From positions 2,263-8,679 of the forward strand of contig PKZR01000008.1 of assembly GCA_003133815.1 (NCBI GenBank): DNA of 6,417 nucleotides. The letters run 5' to 3'. Under the pieces are notes generated by a model that worked only from the letters and a program-made list of their open reading frames with translations, was not told where the DNA came from and did no database searches. The translations under genes were made by a program, and so were the position numbers. This DNA is from Limisphaerales bacterium (lineage in GTDB: Bacteria > Verrucomicrobiota > Verrucomicrobiia > Limisphaerales > UBA11358). Shown here piece after piece: positions 1-6,417 of the stretch (position 1 is the first letter of the stretch; each line of letters starts with the position of its first letter).

Positions 1-297
1 AGCGGCCAGCCCAGTTGGTGCGGCAAGCATCGGCACCGTGGAATTTATTTCCGAAGAATTGGCGCTCGTGCCGCCGGCATTCACTGCTGAAACGACATAG
101 TAGTACTTCGTCCCGTTGACCAGTCCCGTGTCGGTGTAACTTGTGGCGGTCACATTGTTGGCAATGGTCGTGTATGGTCCACCCGAGGTTAGAGAGCGTT
201 CGATGTTGTAACTTGCCGCGCCAGCAGACGCAGACCAAGTCAACGTGACCTGTCCAAAAGATGTTGTTGCCGCCAGATTGGAGGGTGTAGAGGGTGG
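1..297 (-). repeat. FN3-4 and the start of FN3-5
   Basis: FN3-4 follows propeller 4 and shows SNLAATTSFGQVTLTW, SYNIERS, TSYTDT and TKYYYVVSAVNAGGTSANS. At the left edge the next unit begins with LAAPTGLAA; its conserved proline codon (18-16) lies 267 bases after that of FN3-4 (285-283), one codon longer than the period of the upstream triple array. The extra codon lies in the NNVTATSY region. A second FN3 array therefore begins here and extends out of the window for an unknown number of units. Confidence 0.88.
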
Positions 298-3200
298 CGT
301 TGTTTGCGGCGTGAAACCCGTATTCAATATTCCACGGATGTCCTTGTAAGTGGCCTCGGAGTCAAAAACAGTCCCATTAGCACCTATGGCAATGCCCACG
401 GGCGAGGACATGGAGACATAGTAGGGGCTCGACGTAGAGACGGGGTCAAAGGCGAGGCCAAACCAAAGTGTGGCGGTGCTGGAATTTAAGGCGCTGGAAA
501 TGGTGCCCGATGCGTCGCAAACCACGATGCGATTGTTGCCGGAGTCAACGATGAGCAACTGGCCGCCGCTGGTCTCGGCCAGATGCATGGGAGCGTTCAA
601 TTTAGCGAATCCAACTGCGCCAAACGTCGTGCCGGGAACCCCGATGACACCGGTGAACAAGACGGCATTAGTGGATGCAGGGCTGATGGACCAAATAACA
701 TCATTGCCGGCATCACTGACAACGATGGACCCATTGTTCAGCATCGTGATGCCCTGCAGCCGGACATTGGCATTTGTCACGGTCGCTATCGTATTTGAGA
801 TTCCCGTATTAAATACTTGAACCGCACCGTTCAGCTCCGTCACATAAATGCTCCCTGGGCTCAATATAGAGCTTAACCTCATTGCAGTCGGCAAAAGTAA
901 AGCAGCAGCATTTGTGCTTAAAAAGTTGCCGTATTTATCGAACTTAAGTATGGAACCATTGCCGCCGCCGCCCTGATTAAGAACGTATAGATTGTCACTG
1001 CTGTCAACGGCCAAGTCCACGGGGTTTGTAAGACCATTGGCGGAATTAAGGAATACCGTTGTCAGATTGTTCGCGAGGTTCAGGGCGCTGACCGTGTTAT
1101 TAGTCGGATCGGCAATATAAAGAACCGTGCTTTCGGAATTCAAGGCAATGCCAGCCGGAGCTGAATAGAAAGAAAGGGGTACACTGGAATTCAAGGCCGG
1201 CGACGCAATTCCAGTTCCTAGCAGCCCGCGGATGTCCTGGTAATAGGTTTCCGAGGCAAAAACTTCACCTCCGCTGCCGACGACAACGCCCGACGGCTGG
1301 CGCATGGAAATGAACTTGGAACTGGTGTTGGCGACCGGATCCCCATTCTGACCGAACCAAACGCTGGCATTTGTGGAATTCAAGACATTGGTGATGGCAC
1401 CCGCGCTGTTTACTGTGACGAGCCGGTTATTGCCATAGTCGGCGATAACCAGGATGTTGTTGCCTGCACGGGTGAGTTGGTGCGGCATGTATAGCTTGGC
1501 AAAGTTGGACGCGCCCAGAGTTGAACCACTTACACCCAGCTGTCCTGTCAGTCTGGAATAGGTCTTGGTGATGGGATTGACAGCCCAAATCACATGATTG
1601 CCGGCGTCGCTGACTGCAATGTTGCCATTATCGAAGAGGGCGATGCCCTGTAGAGAAACATTGGCGTTGGTTATGGTAATCAAAGTGTTGGTCGCGCCGG
1701 AAGGATACACGATGCAAATTCCGCCGGACTGTTGTGCGACAAAAATGGTTCCATAGCCATCCATCGTAAAGGCAGTTGGATTATTCAATCCCGTGACGAG
1801 CGGGCCGTAGGGATTGCCGTAAATATCAAATTCAAGAATGGATCCGTTTGCACCTGCATTCTGGTTCAATACAAAAACATTTGCATTGGTGTCCAGCAAT
1901 ACTGAAGCAGGGTTGGTGATGCCGTCCACAGACGACAGGAATGTGTAGGTCGAATTGTCCGACAAATCAAGCTGCTCAACAGCGTTGTTGGCGGCGTCAG
2001 CAATGAAAAGAGTGGGATCGTCTGAAACTGGGGAGCTGGAAATATAGGCAATGCCAGCAGGGTTGTTGAAATATGGCAGGGTAATGATCGGCGTTGCGTC
2101 CGGCGGGTTCAGTAGTCCGGTAAATCCGCGTATATCATCATAGTACGTTTCCGAGTCAAAAACGTTGCCAGCACCGCTAACGGCCACCCCAATTGGTGAA
2201 ACCATCTGGACGAATCTGGAGCTGCCGCTGCCGACCGGATCGCCGGTCTGGCCAAACCAGATGCTGGCGTTGGTCGAGTTCAGAACATTGGTGATGGAGC
2301 CAGCGCTGGTAACGGTGACAATCCGGTTGTTGCCCGTGTCGGCGACGACAAGCAGATTGCCGCCGGAGCGCGCGAGTTGATGCGGTTGATACAGCTTGGC
2401 GAAGTTGGACGAACCCAAAGTGGAACCGCTCACGCCCAGCTTGCCGGTCAGCAGGGCTACAACCTTGGTATTGGGGTTCACCGTCCAGATCACATGATTG
2501 CCGGCGTCGCTGACGGCAATGTTCCCATTGTCGAACAGTGCGATGCCCTGAAGCGAAACGTTGGCGTTCGTAATGCTGACCAAAGTGTTTGTCTCCCCGG
2601 ATGGGAATACGACGCAGATGTTGCTGGACTGCTCGGTGACAAAGATGTTGCCATTCGCGTCCATGGTAAATGCGGTTGGCTGGTTCAAACCGGTGGCATT
2701 GGTTCCAATCGTGTTGCCGTATGGATCAAATTCTATGATGTTGCCGTTGGGGCCGGCATTTTGATTCAACACATAAAGATTTTCGTTGGTATCATACAAA
2801 ACGGCGGCCGGTGCGCTGATGCCGTTGCTGGCATAGAGGAACGTGCTGGTTTGGCTGCTGGGCAGATTTAGTATGCGTATGGCGTTGTTCGCGTGGTCAG
2901 CTATCGCGAGATTGGCTCCTGAAGCATCCACGGCAATGCCGGCCGGGCTGCTGAAGAATGGCGGGATGACGCCGCTGCTTGCTTGCAAGGAATTGGTGCT
3001 AGTGCCGCTGGCATTTACAGCCGAAACAACATAGTAGTAGGTCGCCCCATCAAATACATTTATATCGGTATAATTGGTTGCGGACGTGCTTGCAATGATT
3101 GTGTACGTGCCGCCATTTGTTGTGGATCGTTCGACGTTATAACTTGTGGCGCCAAAACTGGCTGTCCACGTCAGTATAACCTGGCTGTTGGTGGTCGTCG

Positions 3201-4887
3201 CGGCCAGGTTTGCCGGGGCGGCAGGAATCGGCGGGGCGCTGCTGACTTGCGTGGAATTGGTACTCGTTCCGCCGGGACTTACTGCCAATACCTCATAATA
3301 GTAAGTTGTACCACTAACTATGGAGGTGTCCGTGTAATTGGTTGCGGATGTGCTGGCAATAATGGAGTAAGGTCCGCTGATGTTGGTGGAACGTTCCACG
3401 TTGTAACTGGTCGCGCCAAAGCTGGCCGTCCATGTCAAAACAACCTGACTGTTTGTCGTCACCGCAGAAAGGTTTGTCGGCGCGGCAAGGGCTGGAACCG
3501 TGGCGCTCACTTGCAATGAATTGGCACTCGTGCCGCTGAGGCTTACGGACGAAAGAACATAATAGTAGGTCGTCCCGTTGAGCACGGACGAGTCTGTGTA
3601 ATTGGTGCCGGTTGTGTTGGCTATGATGGTGTAAGGGCCACCATTCGTGGTGGCACGCTCAACATTATAACTTGTTGCACCAAAACTGGGTGCCCAAGTC
3701 AGCAGGATCTGATTATTAGTCAGTGATGCAGTTAATCCAGTGGGGGAAGATGCAACCGCCGCCGACAATGTGGGCAGGCCGGTGCCCGTAGCCATCCGGA
3801 TGATGTCATAATAATTTTCTGTCACATAGAGGGTGCCGGCCGGTGAGAAGGTTACGCCGTAGGGTTGCCGCGCTTCGACGCCACCAACCTCATCAGGACT
3901 TGCGACGGTCCCATCATACCAGCCAGGATAAACATAGGGCGGTGATCCTTGAACCCAATAACTGGAGGCGACACCATAAATATTGTTGACAGAACCATCG
4001 CTGGCGCTCACAACTTTGACCCGGTTGTTGCCGTAGTCTGCGACAATCAGACTTCCATCGCCTGCCTCGGCCACGCTCATGGGTTGATTGAATTGAGCGG
4101 TTGAACTTGAAGCCGCGTCAACACCGGCAGGTGTGAAGTCGCCCGCACCATGGAATCCGGCATTGGTGGTGACAAGGCCGCTGGAGGGATTGATCAGATA
4201 AATTCCGTTGCGACCTGCGTCGCAGGCGGCTATTAATCCTGCGGTTGCCCCCGCCCTTTTCATAACAATGCCCTGCAACGACGTTCCGGCAATGGGGATG
4301 GTGGCAATTGTGGTGACATTGGTGCCGGTTATACGTTTCAACTGGTTATTATTGACGGTAACATAAATATTATCCGCGCTATCGAGCGCGATGCCGCCAA
4401 CATTGGCTAAATTCACGGCATTGGTGGCTATCGTATTGCCGTACAAGTCAAATTCATAAATGCTTCCGTTACTGCCGTTGCCATAATTAAGGACAAAAAC
4501 GTTGTTTTCAATGTCAACAGCGACGCCGATTGGAGCGTTAATCAAACTTGTATTTACAATTGAAAAGTGAAATGTCTGACCGGTGTTCAAGTAAACGAGC
4601 CGAATCGCATTGTTGTCACGGTCGGCGATTACCAAAATATCGCCACTGGCATCCATGGCAATGCCGCACGGTGTATGAAACTGTGCTTCGGTGGCTGTGC
4701 TGCCATCCGAATTGCCGTAGTAGATGTAGGGATCGCTGACAGGACCGCCGCTCAGGGTCTTTACCACTGTTTGCGCGGCTAACTGAGAGGCGCACAGCAA
4801 CATTGTGAACATCACAACGGCACCAAAAATTGGGATTTTCATAACAGCTTTTGTCATCGTCATTGACCATTCTACCACTATTGGCAT
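1..4887 (-). CDS. Giant exported NHL-propeller / fibronectin type III repeat protein (3' end outside the window)
   Basis: One uninterrupted frame of 1629 codons runs from ATG 4887 to base 1 with no stop, so the protein is longer still. Order: signal peptide (1-38); six-bladed NHL propeller 1 (about 70-373); three FN3 domains (about 380-640); propellers 2, 3 and 4 joined directly (about 642-938, 939-1239, 1240-1530); FN3-4 (about 1531-1620); start of FN3-5. NHL blades show the pattern P-x-G-[IV]-A-x-D ... [IV]-A-D-x-x-N-N-x-[IV], for example GIAMDASGDILVIADRDNNAIR in propeller 1 (broken here: GIAMDASGDIL, then VIADRDNNAIR). FN3 units show LTW, SYNVERS and YTDT-YYY. I see no catalytic motif. 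NHL and FN3 domains usually serve binding or spacing, so a surface adhesin, scaffold or carbohydrate/protein-binding role is likely but unproven. It starts 6 bases after the secretin stop, so it is probably in the same operon. The C-terminal anchor or sorting signal, which would tell more, is off the window. Domain calls are firm; the function is unknown. Confidence 0.95.
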   Translation of the reverse strand, partial: MPIVVEWSMTMTKAVMKIPIFGAVVMFTMLLCASQLAAQTVVKTLSGGPVSDPYIYYGNSDGSTATEAQFHTPCGIAMDASGDILVIADRDNNAIRLVYLNTGQTFHFSIVNTSLINAPIGVAVDIENNVFVLNYGNGSNGSIYEFDLYGNTIATNAVNLANVGGIALDSADNIYVTVNNNQLKRITGTNVTTIATIPIAGTSLQGIVMKRAGATAGLIAACDAGRNGIYLINPSSGLVTTNAGFHGAGDFTPAGVDAASSSTAQFNQPMSVAEAGDGSLIVADYGNNRVKVVSASDGSVNNIYGVASSYWVQGSPPYVYPGWYDGTVASPDEVGGVEARQPYGVTFSPAGTLYVTENYYDIIRMATGTGLPTLSAAVASSPTGLTASLTNNQILLTWAPSFGATSYNVERATTNGGPYTIIANTTGTNYTDSSVLNGTTYYYVLSSVSLSGTSANSLQVSATVPALAAPTNLSAVTTNSQVVLTWTASFGATSYNVERSTNISGPYSIIASTSATNYTDTSIVSGTTYYYEVLAVSPGGTSTNSTQVSSAPPIPAAPANLAATTTNSQVILTWTASFGATSYNVERSTTNGGTYTIIASTSATNYTDINVFDGATYYYVVSAVNASGTSTNSLQASSGVIPPFFSSPAGIAVDASGANLAIADHANNAIRILNLPSSQTSTFLYASNGISAPAAVLYDTNENLYVLNQNAGPNGNIIEFDPYGNTIGTNATGLNQPTAFTMDANGNIFVTEQSSNICVVFPSGETNTLVSITNANVSLQGIALFDNGNIAVSDAGNHVIWTVNPNTKVVALLTGKLGVSGSTLGSSNFAKLYQPHQLARSGGNLLVVADTGNNRIVTVTSAGSITNVLNSTNASIWFGQTGDPVGSGSSRFVQMVSPIGVAVSGAGNVFDSETYYDDIRGFTGLLNPPDATPIITLPYFNNPAGIAYISSSPVSDDPTLFIADAANNAVEQLDLSDNSTYTFLSSVDGITNPASVLLDTNANVFVLNQNAGANGSILEFDIYGNPYGPLVTGLNNPTAFTMDGYGTIFVAQQSGGICIVYPSGATNTLITITNANVSLQGIALFDNGNIAVSDAGNHVIWAVNPITKTYSRLTGQLGVSGSTLGASNFAKLYMPHQLTRAGNNILVIADYGNNRLVTVNSAGAITNVLNSTNASVWFGQNGDPVANTSSKFISMRQPSGVVVGSGGEVFASETYYQDIRGLLGTGIASPALNSSVPLSFYSAPAGIALNSESTVLYIADPTNNTVSALNLANNLTTVFLNSANGLTNPVDLAVDSSDNLYVLNQGGGGNGSILKFDKYGNFLSTNAAALLLPTAMRLSSILSPGSIYVTELNGAVQVFNTGISNTIATVTNANVRLQGITMLNNGSIVVSDAGNDVIWSISPASTNAVLFTGVIGVPGTTFGAVGFAKLNAPMHLAETSGGQLLIVDSGNNRIVVCDASGTISSALNSSTATLWFGLAFDPVSTSSPYYVSMSSPVGIAIGANGTVFDSEATYKDIRGILNTGFTPQTTPPSTPSNLAATTSFGQVTLTWSASAGAASYNIERSLTSGGPYTTIANNVTATSYTDTGLVNGTKYYYVVSAVNAGGTSANSSEINSTVPMLAAPTGLAA
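300..1169 (-). repeat. NHL beta-propeller 4 (six blades)
   Basis: It starts SAPAGIALNSESTVLYIAD and continues with blades beginning LTNPVDLAVDSSDNLYVLN, LLPTAMRLSSILSPGSIYVT, RLQGITMLNNGSIVVSDAG, NAPMHLAETSGGQLLIVDSG and SSPVGIAIGANGTVFDSEA. It aligns with propeller 3 at an offset of 894 bases around blade 4. It is intermediate in divergence: blade 3 is the least typical, while blades 4 to 6 keep SDAGNDVIW, DSGNNRIVV, WFG...DPV and KDIRG. It leads into FN3-4 through a short Pro/Thr linker (TPQTTPPSTPS). Confidence 0.88.
1170..2073 (-). repeat. NHL beta-propeller 3 (six blades)
   Basis: This is the closest relative of propeller 2. Blade 1 is five residues longer (PAGIAYISSSPVSDDPTLF before IADAANN), which shifts the offset to propeller 2 from 900 to 885 bases at its start. 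Other blades begin ITNPASVLLDTNANVFVLN, LNNPTAFTMDGYGTIFVAQ, SLQGIALFDNGNIAVSDAG, YMPHQLTRAGNNILVIADYG and RQPSGVVVGSGGEVFASET. It follows propeller 2 with almost no linker, so the three C-terminal propellers probably form a contiguous rod or cluster. Confidence 0.9.
2074..2964 (-). repeat. NHL beta-propeller 2 (six blades)
   Basis: It begins with SSPAGIAVDASGANLAIADH and runs through blades starting ISAPAAVLYDTNENLYVLN, LNQPTAFTMDANGNIFVTE, SLQGIALFDNGNIAVSDAG, YQPHQLARSGGNLLVVADTG and VSPIGVAVSGAGNVFDSET. Blades 4 and 5 carry the clearest NHL signature (SDAGNHVIW, ADTGNNRI). It aligns with propeller 3 at a fixed offset of 900 bases from about 2240 to 2840, so the two arose by in-frame duplication of a whole propeller. 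A WFG-x-x-GDPV segment links blades 5 and 6, and the final blade ends in SETYYDDIRG. Confidence 0.9.
2955..3753 (-). repeat. Three tandem fibronectin type III domains (FN3-1 to FN3-3)
   Basis: Three FN3 domains lie in tandem with an exact period of 264 bases (88 residues): the conserved proline codon of the P-x-[GN]-L start motif ends at 3744, 3480 and 3216. Each unit has LTW in strand B, a conserved GATSYNVER segment, a YTD strand and TTYYY or TYYYV near the end, closing with GTS-x-NS. FN3-2 and FN3-3 are the closest pair, sharing TNSQV-LTWTASFGATSYNVERST almost without change. Such bacterial FN3 domains are typical spacers or binding modules in secreted enzymes and surface proteins. Here they separate propeller 1 from the triple propeller block. 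Confidence 0.92.
3770..4680 (-). repeat. NHL beta-propeller 1 (six blades)
   Basis: Six blade-like units can be read in order: HTPCGIAMDASGD; INAPIGVAVDIENNVFVLN; LANVGGIALDSADNIYVT; TSLQGIVMKRAGA; FNQPMSVAEAGDGSLIVADY (followed by GNNRVKVV); and ARQPYGVTFSPAGTLYVTEN. The order and lengths match propellers 2-4, but the sequence is the most divergent of the four. Blade 4 has lost the typical D-N-G-N loop, and a longer aromatic-rich insertion (Y, W and P rich, around 3890-3970) separates blades 5 and 6. It is set apart from the other propellers by three FN3 domains, consistent with an older split in the repeat family. Confidence 0.85.
4774..4887 (-). other. N-terminal signal peptide of the giant protein
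   Basis: Residues 1-38 from ATG 4887 carry a polar lead with lysines at 13 and 17, a hydrophobic core from about 18 to 33 (IPIFGAVVMFTMLLCA), and a small-residue site QLAA before QT, suggesting signal peptidase I cleavage after Ala38. The extension before Met16 is longer than usual; starting at Met16 (4842) would give a textbook 23-residue signal, but that ATG lacks a visible RBS. Cys32 is preceded by MLL rather than a small residue, so it is not a good lipobox. The protein should therefore enter the periplasm by the Sec route. Confidence 0.8.
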
Positions 4888-4893
4888 GGATTG

Positions 4894-6417
4894 CTACTCC
4901 GTGGTTTTTTGATTGATGATAACTTGAGTCGGATCCGTGTTCTTGGGATCGCTCCAGTCATGCGGCTTGCCGCTGTCCCAGGCGCTGTTCGGATCCAATG
5001 GCTCTTGTTCCTTGATCGGACGGGACTGCATGAATTGAGTGACTGTGGGCTGAAAGTCTGTGTCTTTGATAATCGTCGGGGTGATGAAGATAAGGAGATT
5101 TTGCTTGTCAATGGACTTGTTTTCGCTGCGGAAGGCCCAGCCAAAAACGGGAATATCACCCAGGAGCGGCACTTTGGTGTAAGTCGCGTTCGGGTTGTCC
5201 TTGACCATGCCGCCCATGACGAGCGTGTTGGCATTGGGGATGAGAACCTGCGTGTCAATGTTGCGGGAATCAAATTCGTCAGCCTGGTTGATGAAACCGC
5301 CGACTGTCTTGGTGACGGTGGCATAAAAAGTTGAAATGGAGGGGTTGACTTTCATCCAGATGTAATCGTTGGCGGAGATGTGCGGTGTTACCTGCAACAC
5401 AATTCCCACGTTGCTGTAAGTGATGGAAGAACCGCCGGGCGAACCCTGTGTGCCTGCGGTGGTCTGGAAGATGGGAAATGCGCGGGTAACGGCAATTGTA
5501 GCCTGTTCATTGTCCAGCGTCACAATGCGCGGTGTGGAAACGACCTGCGCATCCGAGGATGAATTTAAGAATGATAACACAACATTAAGGCCATTGGCGG
5601 TAAGAAACCCTGCGGCCGGATTAAAACCACCGGCGGTATTATATGCTACGGAGCTGCCGCTGGTGGCCGTGGTGTTCACTGTGTTGTTGCCGCTGACCGT
5701 CTGGCTGGTTGTGGGTGCACTGGTAATGGTACGTCCACCGGGTAGAGTCACGGTTGTAGAAGCCCCCGGACTCTGGTATGCCGTTGTCACCGCTTGGTTG
5801 GCCACCTGAGAGAAAGTGCCGTTTCCAAATGTGATATTCTGGGATTGAAGTGTGCCCGTCCAGTCAACGCCCTTCTGCGTGGTAGGATTGCTCGAGATTT
5901 CAATGAAGCGCGTTTCAATCAAAACCTGCCGGGTCGGCTTATCGAGTTTTTTAATGAGTGCATCCACATCCGTTTGTTCAGGATCCGTGGCCACAACGAT
6001 CAACTGGCTGGTTCGGCTGTCGGATACCACCTTGCTTCGTTTATCCGTCAAAGCGGTCGATACATTACCCTCCATGTTGGTCACGCTGGCATACGCGAGT
6101 TGATACACGTGTGTGACCAGCGGCGGCGGCGCGGCTGGGTCCTTGATGGTGACCTTGGCGATTTTTGTCTTTGGATCGACCACGAGTTGAAGCCCGTAAT
6201 TATCCAGCAAAGCTATGAGTGCCTGTTCCGGCGTGATGTTTTCCCAGCGGATCGAAAGCGAGGGTTCGGCCTTGGTCTGACCTGTTGCCGGATCAACCTG
6301 ACCATAGCCAATTTTTGGATCCAGCAAATAATTGATGCCAGCCTGACGGGCAAGGTTTTCAATGACGGAGGTGATGGGAATGTCTTGGAACCGGATGGTG
6401 TTTTCTACCACCACGTT
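4894..6417 (-). CDS. PilQ/GspD-family secretin, C-terminal part (5' end outside the window)
   Basis: Outer-membrane secretin, the gated multimeric pore of type IV pilus or type II secretion systems. The frame is open to the right edge. The GTG at 6414 is only the first possible start inside the window, and the real start lies upstream. Numbering from that GTG, residues about 5-90 look like an STN/N0 domain (FQDIPITSVIENLARQAGIN). Residues 101-157 look like a secretin N1 domain, ending in the typical LDKPTRQVLIETRFIEIS. Residues 160-450 are the secretin core. Hallmarks are VSTPRIVTLDNEQA (292-305), NVGIVLQVTPHIS (335-347), NTLVMGGMVKDN (396-407) and KVPLLGDIPVFGWAF (414-428), then LLIFITPTII. 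A Ser/Thr/Asn-rich stretch (about 191-265) interrupts the core before the STPRIVTLDN segment. A hydrophilic tail of about 55 residues follows the core and ends at TAG. The STN plus single N1 layout resembles PilQ more than GspD, but upstream domains are not visible, so no gene symbol is given. The family call is firm; the exact machine is not. Confidence 0.95.
   Translation of the reverse strand, partial: NVVVENTIRFQDIPITSVIENLARQAGINYLLDPKIGYGQVDPATGQTKAEPSLSIRWENITPEQALIALLDNYGLQLVVDPKTKIAKVTIKDPAAPPPLVTHVYQLAYASVTNMEGNVSTALTDKRSKVVSDSRTSQLIVVATDPEQTDVDALIKKLDKPTRQVLIETRFIEISSNPTTQKGVDWTGTLQSQNITFGNGTFSQVANQAVTTAYQSPGASTTVTLPGGRTITSAPTTSQTVSGNNTVNTTATSGSSVAYNTAGGFNPAAGFLTANGLNVVLSFLNSSSDAQVVSTPRIVTLDNEQATIAVTRAFPIFQTTAGTQGSPGGSSITYSNVGIVLQVTPHISANDYIWMKVNPSISTFYATVTKTVGGFINQADEFDSRNIDTQVLIPNANTLVMGGMVKDNPNATYTKVPLLGDIPVFGWAFRSENKSIDKQNLLIFITPTIIKDTDFQPTVTQFMQSRPIKEQEPLDPNSAWDSGKPHDWSDPKNTDPTQVIINQKTTE
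4897..4900 (-). promoter_or_regulatory. Ribosome-binding site of the large NHL/FN3 gene, inside the secretin 3' end
   Basis: The minus strand reads GGAG here, followed by 9 bases and then ATG at 4887. The GGAG overlaps the last codons of the secretin (Thr-Glu), and the secretin stop TAG (4896-4894) falls within the spacer. This site decides the start at 4887. The in-frame ATGs at 4863, 4857 and 4842 have no comparable purine-rich motif at a suitable distance. The layout fits termination-reinitiation coupling between the two genes. I see no room for a separate promoter in the 6-base gap. Confidence 0.75.

Noticed and set aside
470..820. Plus-strand open frame of 116 codons
   Set aside because: It is antisense to NHL propeller 4, and a similar frame over propeller 2 (2165-2380) is explained by the repeat, not by a gene.
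2377..3519. Plus-strand open frames, including 2377-2871 (164 codons) and 2983-3519 (178 codons)
   Set aside because: They lie opposite the NHL/FN3 gene, whose frame is unbroken and has clear domains. Their translations show no family features, and their spacing follows the repeats of the gene beneath.
2955..3753. Regular direct repeats that might suggest a CRISPR or satellite array
   Set aside because: The 264-base period is an 88-residue FN3 domain in one open frame, with mismatches mostly compatible with coding.
4774..4887. Lipoprotein signal at Cys32 of the giant protein
   Set aside because: The residues before the cysteine are MLL; a lipobox needs a small residue at -1. A signal peptidase I site after LAA fits better.
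4878..5334. Open frames on both strands over the secretin 3' end (4878-5324 minus, 4891-5334 plus)
   Set aside because: Both overlap the conserved secretin core in other frames and have no recognisable domain or convincing start region.
6412..6414. GTG at 6414 as the true start of the secretin
   Set aside because: The frame is open to the window edge, the preceding codon is Asn, and the STN domain would begin almost at once without a signal peptide, so the gene must extend upstream.

Overview
The window holds two protein-coding genes, both on the minus strand, and both running off a window edge. Together they fill almost all of it. I see no RNA genes, mobile elements, CRISPR arrays or terminators. 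The only non-coding stretch is a 6-base gap between the two genes, so there is no unexplained long intergenic region.

Reading in the direction of transcription (right to left), the first gene (6417 to 4894) is the C-terminal part of a PilQ/GspD-type secretin, the outer-membrane pore of type IV pilus and type II secretion machines. Its true start lies beyond the right edge. A GGAG ribosome-binding site inside its last codons leads directly into the second gene, which starts at 4887. This second gene is open for 1629 codons without a stop or frameshift and continues past the left edge. It encodes a very large exported protein: a signal peptide, one six-bladed NHL-type beta-propeller, three fibronectin type III (FN3) domains, three more NHL propellers back to back, a fourth FN3 domain and the start of a fifth.

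The spacing and the shared RBS imply co-transcription and possibly translational coupling. A simple reading is that the large protein is a cell-surface or secreted component whose display depends on, or is functionally linked to, the secretin machine. That link is inferred from gene order only.

The organism is probably a Gram-negative bacterium, because secretins sit in an outer membrane. The mid-range base composition, the Ser/Thr/Asn-rich style and the large NHL plus FN3 exported protein remind me of Verrucomicrobiota or related environmental PVC-group or Acidobacteria genomes. This is an impression, not a demonstrated assignment.

The most interesting structure is the internal repetition. 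Propellers 2 and 3 align at an exact 900-base period over most of their length, and a 30-residue stretch is identical between them although 11 third-codon positions differ. The FN3 domains of the triple array repeat at exactly 264 bases.
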